NCBI GenBank assembly: GCA_031368215.1
Contig: JANLRD010000274.1
Coordinates: forward strand, 1 to 64,000
Direction of reading: 5' to 3'
Length of the DNA: 64,000 nt
Source: JANLQX01 sp031368215
GTDB lineage: Bacteria; Actinomycetota; Acidimicrobiia; Acidimicrobiales; JANYDT01
This document shows, piece after piece, positions 32,765 through 39,957 of this stretch (positions are counted from its first letter, which is position 1; every line of letters begins with the position of its first letter). Position numbers and translations under genes: made by a program. The notes below the pieces were generated by a model that saw nothing but the letters and a program-made list of their open reading frames with translations, was not told the DNA's origin and did no database searches.

Positions 32765-34522
32765 TCAGCGACCGGTTAGAAGCGCGTCGCTGACCGAGTC
32801 GAGCACACCGGCCCCGGCGGTGACCTGTGGTTCCAGGGCGGTCGCCTGGGGGACGAGTTGTGTCAGGAAGAACTCGGCTGTCGCATGACGCGCCACATCA
32901 TCGGTTGCCATCGCTGCGAGGTACTGACGGGCCATCAGCCATCCGCCGACCGTGGTGGCGAGAAGACGAAGGAACGGCGTGGCACCGGCCATCGCGTCGC
33001 GTGGTCGGGTCCGCCCGTTCTCCAGCAGCCACGCCGATGTGCGATCGCTCGCATCGACCGCGGCGATCAGCGGAGACGAGAGATGCGAAGGTAGTTGATC
33101 TGCACACCTACGGATGTCACCGAGCAACTCTCGGACGACGTCGCCATCGCGCATGCCGATCTTGCGACCGATGAGGTCGAGAGCCTGGATGCCGTTCGTG
33201 CCTTCATAGATCGCGGCGATGCGGACGTCGCGGTACAGCTGCGCCGCGCCGGTGTCTTCGCAGAAACCCATGCCGCCGAACACCTGCACACCGAGCGAGG
33301 TGACCTCGTTTCCGAGGTCGGTGCACCACGCCTTGGAGAGCGGGGTGTAGAGGTCGGCGCGTTCCTGCGCACGAGCCCGAGCGGTCTCGTCGGCCAAAGC
33401 ACGCGACTCGTCGATCGCCAGTGCGTTGAGGAAGATCAGGTGCCGCATCGCCTCGGTATACGCGCGCATGGTGAAGAGCATTCGGCGAACATCGGGGTGG
33501 CCGGCGATCGTGGCGCCCGGATCGTTCGAGCCGACAACGCGTCCCTGCACGCGGCTGAGCGCATGTGAGGAAGCGAGCTGGTACGCACGCTCGGCCAGAG
33601 CCGGGCCGTGCTGGCCCACGGCGAGGCGTGCGTTGTTCATCATCGTGAACATCACCCGCATGCCATCGTTGACCTCGCCGATCAGCTCGCCAACCGCACC
33701 CTCGCCTGCGTCACCGAAGGCGAGCACGCAGGTCGGCGACGCATGTAGGCCCATCTTGTGTTCGGTCGACACGACGCGGACATCGTTGCGTCCTCCGAGT
33801 GCACCGTCGGCATCGACGAGGAACTTCGGGACGATGAAGCAGGAGATCCCCTTCGTGCCGGCGGGAGCGCCGTCGACGCGGGCGAGGACGAGGTGGACGA
33901 TGTTCTCGGTCAGGTCATGCTCGCCCCATGTGATGTAGATCTTCTGGCCTGTAATCCGCCACGTTCCATCGCTCGCCTGCGCAGCGCGGGTGCGCAAGGC
34001 TCCGACGTCGGAACCCGCATCGGGCTCGGTGAGGTTCATCGTGCCCGACCACTCGCCCGTCACCAGTTTGGCGAGGAACCGCTCACGCTGAGATTCCGAG
34101 CCCCAATGGGTCAACGCATCGATCGAGCCCTGCGTGAGCATGGGACACAAGGCAAACGCGATGTTCGACGATTCGAGCATCTCGGAGATCGCGAGTCCGA
34201 CAGTGTGCGGGAACCCGCCGCCTCCATAGGCGGGCGAAGCGGCAACCGCGCCCCATCCACCGTCGACGTAGGCCCGGTAGGCCTCCTTGAACCCCGTCGC
34301 TGTGCGAATCGTCGACGTGGCCGTGTCGACCGTCAGACCCTCACGATCGCCGATGGGGTTCGTCGGCGCGATGACCGCGGTGCACAGTCGTCCGAACTCG
34401 GTCAAGAGTTCATCGACCGTGGCTGGATCGGCATGCTCCATGCCCGGAAGCAGGTGGAGCTCAGGGGCGACCAGATCGAGGCTGAAGCGCAGGTCGGCAA
34501 GTGGGGCGCGGTACTCGAGCAC
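32765..34522 (-). CDS. Acyl-CoA dehydrogenase, long (FadE5-like) type
   Basis: A 585-residue acyl-CoA dehydrogenase with the extra C-terminal domain of the large FadE class. The FAD/substrate motif is MNLTEPDAGSDVGALRTRA, followed by ITGQKIYITWGEHDL. The catalytic-glutamate region is AIYEGTNGIQALDLIGRKI, and FGGMGFCEDTGAAQLYRDVRI is typical. The extra domain starts near residue 465. GTG 34522 was selected because the protein begins with LEYRAPLADLRF, as its relatives do, with GGGAG eight bases upstream. The long open frame running further upstream covers the divergent gene's antisense and has no family match. Confidence 0.9.
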   Translation of the reverse strand: MLEYRAPLADLRFSLDLVAPELHLLPGMEHADPATVDELLTEFGRLCTAVIAPTNPIGDREGLTVDTATSTIRTATGFKEAYRAYVDGGWGAVAASPAYGGGGFPHTVGLAISEMLESSNIAFALCPMLTQGSIDALTHWGSESQRERFLAKLVTGEWSGTMNLTEPDAGSDVGALRTRAAQASDGTWRITGQKIYITWGEHDLTENIVHLVLARVDGAPAGTKGISCFIVPKFLVDADGALGGRNDVRVVSTEHKMGLHASPTCVLAFGDAGEGAVGELIGEVNDGMRVMFTMMNNARLAVGQHGPALAERAYQLASSHALSRVQGRVVGSNDPGATIAGHPDVRRMLFTMRAYTEAMRHLIFLNALAIDESRALADETARARAQERADLYTPLSKAWCTDLGNEVTSLGVQVFGGMGFCEDTGAAQLYRDVRIAAIYEGTNGIQALDLIGRKIGMRDGDVVRELLGDIRRCADQLPSHLSSPLIAAVDASDRTSAWLLENGRTRPRDAMAGATPFLRLLATTVGGWLMARQYLAAMATDDVARHATAEFFLTQLVPQATALEPQVTAGAGVLDSVSDALLTGR

Positions 34523-34582
34523 GTCAGGAGTCTCCCATTGCCGCGCGTCGTTCGGTGATCGGTGACGGCACGCACTTCCCGC

Positions 34583-34588
34583 TACCGT
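34583..34588 (+). promoter_or_regulatory. -10 box TACCGT before a 12-codon leaderless frame
   Basis: TACCGT ends 7 bases before GTG 34596, as in the other leaderless genes here, but this GTG opens a short frame and not the main gene. Confidence 0.45.
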
Positions 34589-34595
34589 CGATCCC

Positions 34596-34634
34596 GTGAC
34601 TCGAGTCCTCGCCGGAGAGCAGACGCCGCCGTGA
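34596..34634 (+). CDS. Possible 12-codon leader peptide
   Basis: The frame VTRVLAGEQTPP starts 7 bases after a TACCGT box. It ends in TGA 34632-34634, which overlaps the GTG start (34631) of the chorismate mutase-VOC gene as GTGA. Ribosomes ending here could restart on the main gene. The peptide holds no aromatic residues, so classical attenuation by Phe, Tyr or Trp is unlikely. It could also be chance. Confidence 0.35.
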   Translation: MTRVLAGEQTPP

Positions 34635-35413
34635 CCCGAACCCTTGCCGAGCTCCGCGCCGAGATCGACGCGTGCGACCGAGCGCTGCTCGAGACCCTGG
34701 CCCGGCGTTTCGCTGCGGTTCACGAGGTCGCCGCCCTCAAGGGCGCGTCGGCTACCCAGGTGCTCGTTCCGGATCGAGTGCGCGAGGTTCTGCGGACCCG
34801 GGTGGCGTGGAGCGTCGAGCTCGGCATCGATCCGCGGTTCGCCGACCTGCTGTTTCGCATGTTGCTCGGCGAGGCGCATCGCGTCGAAGCGGTCTCGATG
34901 CGCGCCGACGCTGACGAAACGTCCGTTCCCGTCGTGCCGGAGACCGCACTGCAGACCTCTGCATGCCGGATCGACCACGTCAGTGTCGTGGTGCGAAGCC
35001 TCGATGAAGCGACGCGCTGGTTCGTCGACGGACTCGGTTTCGCCGTCGTCGAAGCCCGGACCGAACATGAGGATCACCCCGGTCTGCACTGCGCCGTTGT
35101 CGATGCCGGTGGTGTCACGTTGGTGCTGGTCGAGTCCTCGCACGATCGGCCCGGGGGCCCGCTGCCGACCGGTGTTCATCATCTCGCCGTCGAGGTTCTC
35201 AACGCTGCGTATCTGCATGACGACTTTGCGGTGCGGAACACCGCTGTCCAGACCGGGGTGATGGCCAAGGACAACGGCCTGGAGCGGTTCTTCACCGTTC
35301 GCGACGAATCGAGTGGTCTCCAGCTCGGCTTCGTCTCGCGCGTGGGCGCCCGCAGCGTGTTCGACGGTGGCGACGTCGCCGCCCTCTCCGCGGCGATCGA
35401 CGACCCGGCCTGA
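34631..35413 (+). CDS. Chorismate mutase-VOC domain fusion protein
   Basis: A 260-residue two-domain protein. Residues about 5-88 are an AroQ-type chorismate mutase helix bundle (LRAEIDACDRALLETLARR, the essential-lysine region HEVAALKGAS, VPDRVREVLRTRVAW). Residues about 113-245 are a VOC domain with HPPD/epimerase-like features: His116 in IDHVSV and His183-His184 in GVHHLAVEV. The last metal ligand, normally a glutamate in G-x-x-L-E-F, is replaced in GLQLGFV (Gly233). Chorismate mutase makes prephenate, and VOC enzymes such as HPPD and HmaS use the derived phenylpyruvates, so the fusion would suit an aromatic side pathway. The missing glutamate makes activity of the second domain uncertain. 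Confidence 0.75.
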   Translation: MTRTLAELRAEIDACDRALLETLARRFAAVHEVAALKGASATQVLVPDRVREVLRTRVAWSVELGIDPRFADLLFRMLLGEAHRVEAVSMRADADETSVPVVPETALQTSACRIDHVSVVVRSLDEATRWFVDGLGFAVVEARTEHEDHPGLHCAVVDAGGVTLVLVESSHDRPGGPLPTGVHHLAVEVLNAAYLHDDFAVRNTAVQTGVMAKDNGLERFFTVRDESSGLQLGFVSRVGARSVFDGGDVAALSAAIDDPA

Positions 35414-35465
35414 GGGAGTGACCAGGGTCACCGCCGGTTTCGTCCCGATCACCCGAACGGCTCTC

Positions 35466-35484
35466 TAGATTCACAAGTTCACAA
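35466..35484 (+). promoter_or_regulatory. Candidate thiolase promoter region with TTCACAAG repeats
   Basis: TAGATT (35466-35471) could be a -10 box. It runs into two direct copies of TTCACAA (35470-35476 and 35478-35484), which match one arm of the Rex operator. The arms are direct and not inverted, so a Rex site is only a possibility. Confidence 0.25.
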
Positions 35485-35533
35485 GGCGGGGGCGCCGTAA
35501 CCCCGCTCGATGTTTCTTCCGGGGGAACCGGCC

Positions 35534-36742
35534 ATGCCCGAAGCTGTCATCGTTTCCACGGTTCGTTCGCCGATCGGCCGGGCCTTCAAAGGTTCACTCG
35601 TCGATCTCCGAGCCGACGATCTTGCCGCCCAAATGGTCGTTGCCGCGCTGGCGAAGGTGCCCGGGCTTCCACTGTCGGAGATCGAGGACCTGTTGCTCGG
35701 CTGCGGACTCCCCGGAGGTGAGCAGGGCTTCAACATGGCCCGGGTGGTGAGCGTGCTTGCCGGGCTCCCGGACACTCCGGGGACGACCGTGAACCGCTAC
35801 TGCGCGTCGTCGCTCCAGACCATCCGCATGGCCACCCATGCGATCCGTTCGGGCGAAGGCACTGCCTACATAGCGGCTGGCGTCGAGTGCGTCAGCCGAT
35901 TCATCCACGGCAACTCCGACTCCCTTCCCGACACGGCGAACCCGGCGTTCGACGACGCTCGGATGCGTTCCGCCGAACGCTCGGGCCCATCCGCTCCGCG
36001 GTGGCAGCCTGAGGGGATGCCCGACGTCTACATCGCCATGGGACAGACGGCGGAGAACGTGGCGCAGATCGAAGGCATCACCCGCGAGGAGCAGGACCTG
36101 TTCGCGTTCGAGTCGCAGCAGAACGCCGCGAGGGCCATCGCCAACGGCTTCGCCGAGATCGACATCACACCCGTCACCCTGCCTGACGGCACCGTCGTGA
36201 GCACTGATGACGGCCCGCGGCCCAACACCACACGAGAGGGCCTCGGTCAACTCCGCCCGGTCTTTCGACCCGACGGAACGGTCACGGCAGGAAACTCCTG
36301 CCCTCTCAACGATGGTGCGGCTGCTGTCGTCGTCATGAGCGATGTGCGGGCCCGAGAGTTGGGTCTCACCCCGCTCGCCCGGATCGTGGCGTCCTCGGTG
36401 ACGGGGATCAGCCCGGAGATCATGGGCCTCGGGCCCATCGAAGCTGTCCGACGCACGCTCGACCGGGCCTCGATGACGATCGACGACGTCGACCTCGTAG
36501 AGATCAACGAAGCGTTCGCCGCCCAGGTGATCCCGTCGATGCGCCATCTCGGGATCGACCGGGCGAAGCTCAACATCCATGGCGGCGCGATCGCCATGGG
36601 TCACCCGTTCGGGATGACGGGCGCTCGTATCCTGACGACGCTGCTCAACAGCCTCGTCGCTACGGACACGACGATCGGCCTCGAAACGATGTGCGTGGGC
36701 GGCGGGCAGGGCATGGCCATAGTGATCGAACGCCTGAGTTGA
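35534..36742 (+). CDS. Acetyl-CoA acetyltransferase (thiolase)
   Basis: A 402-residue thiolase. The acyl-binding cysteine is Cys90 in NRYCASSLQT, the second active-site block is EINEAFAAQ, and the C-terminal block has the histidine in MGHPFGMTGAR and the general-base cysteine in CVGGGQGMA. It cleaves 3-ketoacyl-CoA or condenses two acetyl-CoA; direction and chain length cannot be told. ATG 35534 begins the conserved start PEAVIVSTVRSPIGRA and has GGGGGA upstream; an ATG at 35510 would add eight residues. It is followed by a 100-base gap with a 17-bp repeat, then purA. Confidence 0.92.
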   Translation: MPEAVIVSTVRSPIGRAFKGSLVDLRADDLAAQMVVAALAKVPGLPLSEIEDLLLGCGLPGGEQGFNMARVVSVLAGLPDTPGTTVNRYCASSLQTIRMATHAIRSGEGTAYIAAGVECVSRFIHGNSDSLPDTANPAFDDARMRSAERSGPSAPRWQPEGMPDVYIAMGQTAENVAQIEGITREEQDLFAFESQQNAARAIANGFAEIDITPVTLPDGTVVSTDDGPRPNTTREGLGQLRPVFRPDGTVTAGNSCPLNDGAAAVVVMSDVRARELGLTPLARIVASSVTGISPEIMGLGPIEAVRRTLDRASMTIDDVDLVEINEAFAAQVIPSMRHLGIDRAKLNIHGGAIAMGHPFGMTGARILTTLLNSLVATDTTIGLETMCVGGGQGMAIVIERLS

Positions 36743-36796
36743 GTCGGTGATCGGCTCACCGGTCGCGCGCGGGGGCGGGGAACGCCTGAGTTGAGT
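36728..36796. repeat. 17-bp direct repeat flanking the thiolase-purA gap
   Basis: GAACGCCTGAGTTGAGT occurs at 36728-36744 (covering the thiolase stop codon) and again at 36780-36796, 52 bases apart. The second copy looks like a duplicate of the gene end. Confidence 0.85.
36745..36761 (+). terminator. Weak hairpin after thiolase gene
   Basis: CGGTGA (36745-36750) and TCACCG (36756-36761) form a 6-bp stem with a 5-base loop, 3 bases after the thiolase stop. There is no U-tract. Confidence 0.35.
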
Positions 36797-36829
36797 TCCA
36801 AAGACGGACCCGCTCCCCGGGCGGACTTC

Positions 36830-36835
36830 TAGACT
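36830..36835 (+). promoter_or_regulatory. -10 box TAGACT for leaderless purA
   Basis: TAGACT ends 7 bases before ATG 36843. Confidence 0.55.
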
Positions 36836-36842
36836 CGGGGAA

Positions 36843-38117
36843 ATGTCTGGAACCGTCGTTGTCGGAACGCAATGGGGCGACGAGGGAAAGGCCAAAGTCG
36901 TCGACCTCCTGAGCGAGGACTCCGACGTCGTCGTCCGGTACCAGGGCGGTCACAACGCCGGGCACACCGTCGTGGTGGGCGACAGGAAGTTCGCGTTCCG
37001 CCTCACACCGTCTGGGATCCTCTACGACCACGTCACGCCCGTGATCGGCAACGGCGTGGTGCTCCACACCCCGACCCTCTTCGCCGAGCTCGACATGCTC
37101 GCGGCCGCCGACATCGACACCTCACGACTCCGTGTCAGCACCAACGCGCACCTCATCATGCCGTGGCACCCGATGCTCGACGCGCTCGCCGAGACCCGCC
37201 GTGGTGAGAAGGCGCTCGGCACGACGAAGAACGGTATCGGTCCGGCCTATGTCGACAAGGTGGCACGGGAGGGCATTCGGGTTCAGGATCTGCTCGTTCC
37301 GGCGCGGTTTCGCGAACGTCTCCGCTACGCCCTCGACGAGAAGAACGTCGTTCTCACCAAGGTCTACGACGCCGATCCCATCGACGAGGCCGACATCCTC
37401 GCCCAGTACCTCGATGAGATCGCTCCCCGCCTCACGCCCTACGTTTGCGACACCGTCGACCTGATTCATCGCGCGCTCACCGCTGATCGAGCGGTCCTCT
37501 TCGAGGGCGCCCAAGCGACCTTCCTCGACATCGACCACGGCACCTACCCGTTCGTCACCTCCTCGAACCCGGTCGCCGGCGCAGCCTGCGCGGGAGCCGG
37601 CGTCGGCCCACGCGATCTCACCCGCATTGTCGGCATCGCCAAGGCCTACGTGACCCGCGTCGGAGCAGGTCCGTTCCCGACCGAACTCCACGACGCGGTC
37701 GGCGACACGATCATCGAGAAGGGCCACGAGTTCGGAACGGTGACCGGCCGTCGCCGTCGTGCCGGCTGGTTCGATGCCGTCATGATGCGTCAGGCCGTCC
37801 GGCTGAACTCGCTCACCGAGCTCGCCGTCATGAAGCTCGACATTCTCGATGGCTTCGAGTCGGTGAAGATCTGCATTGCCTACGACATCGATGGCTCTCG
37901 GTACGAATTCCTCCCATCCGACCTGGGCCTCTTCAGCCGGGCCGTCCCGGTGTACGAGGAGTTCCCGGGATGGGCGACCGACACGTCATCGGCCCGGTCG
38001 TTCGCGGAGCTCCCGGCCAATGCCCAAGCGTTCCTCGCCGCCTTGGAAGCACGAAGTGGCGTCCGAATCTCGCTCGTCGGAGTCGGTCCGGAGCGCGATC
38101 AGATGCTCGCTCCGTAG
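36843..38117 (+). CDS. purA: Adenylosuccinate synthetase
   Basis: GTP-dependent ligase that joins aspartate to IMP, the first committed step to AMP; 424 residues. The GTP/IMP P-loop GTQWGDEGKAK (residues 8-18), the signature QGGHNAGHTVV, TKNGIGPAYVDK, FEGAQATFLDID and GTVTGRRRRAGWFD are all present. Length and motifs are normal. The start is supported by a leaderless promoter. purB follows after 30 bases, so the two AMP-branch genes are probably one unit. Confidence 0.97.
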   Translation: MSGTVVVGTQWGDEGKAKVVDLLSEDSDVVVRYQGGHNAGHTVVVGDRKFAFRLTPSGILYDHVTPVIGNGVVLHTPTLFAELDMLAAADIDTSRLRVSTNAHLIMPWHPMLDALAETRRGEKALGTTKNGIGPAYVDKVAREGIRVQDLLVPARFRERLRYALDEKNVVLTKVYDADPIDEADILAQYLDEIAPRLTPYVCDTVDLIHRALTADRAVLFEGAQATFLDIDHGTYPFVTSSNPVAGAACAGAGVGPRDLTRIVGIAKAYVTRVGAGPFPTELHDAVGDTIIEKGHEFGTVTGRRRRAGWFDAVMMRQAVRLNSLTELAVMKLDILDGFESVKICIAYDIDGSRYEFLPSDLGLFSRAVPVYEEFPGWATDTSSARSFAELPANAQAFLAALEARSGVRISLVGVGPERDQMLAP

Positions 38118-38147
38118 GGGCCCGCCGCCGACTGGCAGAATCAGCGT

Positions 38148-39443
38148 GTGATCGATCGCTATTCGCTGCCGGACATGGCGGCTCTCTGGACCGACGAGGC
38201 GAAGGTCGCCCGCTGGCTGGCCGTAGAACTCCTCGCCACAGATGCCCACGCCGAATTGGGCATCGTGCCATCGGCCGACGCGGCGCTGTGCCGGGAACGA
38301 GCCCACGTAAGCGCGGCCGAGGTGAACGAACGGGAGAAGGTCACCGACCACGACGTGGCGGCGTTCGTCGATGTGATGCAGGCGTCCATCGGGATGCCCG
38401 CCGGCGCGTGGATCCACTTTGGGCTCACGTCGACCGACGTCGTCGACACCGCACTGTGCCTCGCGCTCACCGAATCCGCCGACCTTCTGATCGCCGGCGC
38501 GTCGGCACTGATCGCCTCCCTGCAGCGGCGGAGCCTGGAGTTCGCGCAAACTCCCTGCATGGGCCGTACCCATGGCATTCACGCCGAGCCAACGACCTTC
38601 GGGGCCAAACTCGGTCTTTGGGCACTCGCAGTTGCGCGAGATCGCGAACGACTTGTGCGGGCTCGGGCGGCGGTCGCCGTCGGCAAACTGAGTGGTGCCG
38701 TCGGAACGTATTCGAACGTTGATCCGTTCGTTGAATCATATGTGTGCCTACGATTGGGCCTGACGCCGGTCCCCGCCACTCAGGTGGTCGCCCGCGACCG
38801 CCATGCCGAATTCCTCGCCGCTTGCGCGCTCGTCGGCGCCACGATCGAGACCATCGCGACGGAGATCCGTCATCTTCAGCGAACCGAAGTACGCGAAGTA
38901 CGCGAACCCTTCCGAGCCGGCCAGAAGGGCTCGTCGGCGATGCCCCACAAGCGCAATCCGATCACCGCCGAGCGGCTCGCCGGTCTTGCCAGAATTCTGC
39001 GGGGCAATCTCGTCGCCGGGCTGGAGAACGTCGCGCTGTGGCACGAACGCGATATCTCCCATTCGTCGGTCGAGCGGGTGATCCTTCCGGATACCTGCCT
39101 GCTCACGCATTACATGCTGGCCAAGGCCCGGTCGGTGATCGATGGTCTGTTCGTCGACGTCCGACGGATGCGAACGAACATCGATGCCTCATTCGGTCTC
39201 GTCTTCAGCCAATCCGTCCTTCTTGCGATGGTGAGCGCCGGAACCGGCCGCGACGACGCCTATCGCATCGTGCAGGAACTCGCTCTTCGGGCCTGGGACG
39301 AGGAGCGATCGTTTCGTGCTCTCCTCGAAGAGGACGCCCGAGTCCTGTTCAGCGCGTCGCAACTCGACGAGATCTTTGACCTCGGACGCGTCTTGCGCCA
39401 CGCCAACCGGACGGTCGACGCGGCGCAAGCCATCGTGATCTGA
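38148..39443 (+). CDS. purB: Adenylosuccinate lyase
   Basis: A 431-residue enzyme of the fumarase/aspartase superfamily. It removes fumarate from adenylosuccinate and from SAICAR, serving two steps of purine synthesis. The superfamily signature GSSAMPHKRNPITAE begins at residue 261, the substrate loop GLTSTDVVDTA lies near 88, and GRTHGIHAEPTTFG near 142. GTG 38148 is 30 bases after purA. The run EVREVRE at about 247-253 in front of the signature loop is normal for the family. Confidence 0.96.
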   Translation: MIDRYSLPDMAALWTDEAKVARWLAVELLATDAHAELGIVPSADAALCRERAHVSAAEVNEREKVTDHDVAAFVDVMQASIGMPAGAWIHFGLTSTDVVDTALCLALTESADLLIAGASALIASLQRRSLEFAQTPCMGRTHGIHAEPTTFGAKLGLWALAVARDRERLVRARAAVAVGKLSGAVGTYSNVDPFVESYVCLRLGLTPVPATQVVARDRHAEFLAACALVGATIETIATEIRHLQRTEVREVREPFRAGQKGSSAMPHKRNPITAERLAGLARILRGNLVAGLENVALWHERDISHSSVERVILPDTCLLTHYMLAKARSVIDGLFVDVRRMRTNIDASFGLVFSQSVLLAMVSAGTGRDDAYRIVQELALRAWDEERSFRALLEEDARVLFSASQLDEIFDLGRVLRHANRTVDAAQAIVI

Positions 39444-39478
39444 GAGAAAAGCCGGCCGTCCCCGGACGACTGCTCGCT

Positions 39479-39889
39479 CTACATGCTTCGGCGAATCCCG
39501 GCAGCCTTCAGCACCGCAGCGTCGACACCGAGTTCGCGCCACGAGGAATAGCTGATCCCTTTGCGCTCACTGAACTCCAAGGCTTCGGCGACGAAGGCCT
39601 CTTCGAGGTCGGCGAGGTCGACTCCTGCTTCCAGCGACTCCAGTTCGGCCTGGAGATCGGCACGCTCTTGAATGAGAAGGAGGCGGTCCATGGGTCCGGC
39701 CTCTTCCAGCGAGGCTTCGATCGCCCCGAGCCGTTTGGCGATGGAATCCGGCGTTCGTTTGCGCCCCCGCTTCGGCTTGTGGGCTTCGAGCGCTTCGAGA
39801 TAGTTGCGGATAGCGCGACCTTGGGATCGCCCAACGGCAAGTGCTTCTTTGTGCTCTTTCGACATGGATTTCTTTTTCGCGGTGGCCAT
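39479..39889 (-). CDS. Conserved actinobacterial helical protein of unknown function
   Basis: A 136-residue protein, lysine/arginine-rich at the start (MATAKKKSMSKEHKEALAVG), then largely coiled-coil helix (LGAIEASLEEAGPMDRLLLIQERADLQAELESLE). It ends with GISYSSWRELGVDAAVLKAAGI, a tail I know from several uncharacterised actinobacterial proteins, where the R-K-G-I-S-Y-x-x-W-R-E pattern is kept. The basic head and the tail hint at nucleic-acid binding, but no function is established. ATG 39889 is set by TACTGT six bases upstream. Confidence 0.75.
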   Translation of the reverse strand: MATAKKKSMSKEHKEALAVGRSQGRAIRNYLEALEAHKPKRGRKRTPDSIAKRLGAIEASLEEAGPMDRLLLIQERADLQAELESLEAGVDLADLEEAFVAEALEFSERKGISYSSWRELGVDAAVLKAAGIRRSM

Positions 39890-39895
39890 GGCGGG

Positions 39896-39901
39896 ACAGT
39901 A
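39896..39901 (-). promoter_or_regulatory. -10 box TACTGT for leaderless helical-protein gene
   Basis: On the minus strand TACTGT ends 6 bases before ATG 39889. Confidence 0.55.
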
Positions 39902-39957
39902 TTGCAGAACCCATCCAAACTTGAAACTGCCGAGTCCTTTTTGTGAAGATCGGCCTG

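Noticed and set aside
34523..35452. In-frame upstream extension of the FadE-type gene by 310 codons
   Set aside because: The extension is antisense of the chorismate mutase-VOC gene and lacks acyl-CoA dehydrogenase similarity; family length is met from GTG 34522.
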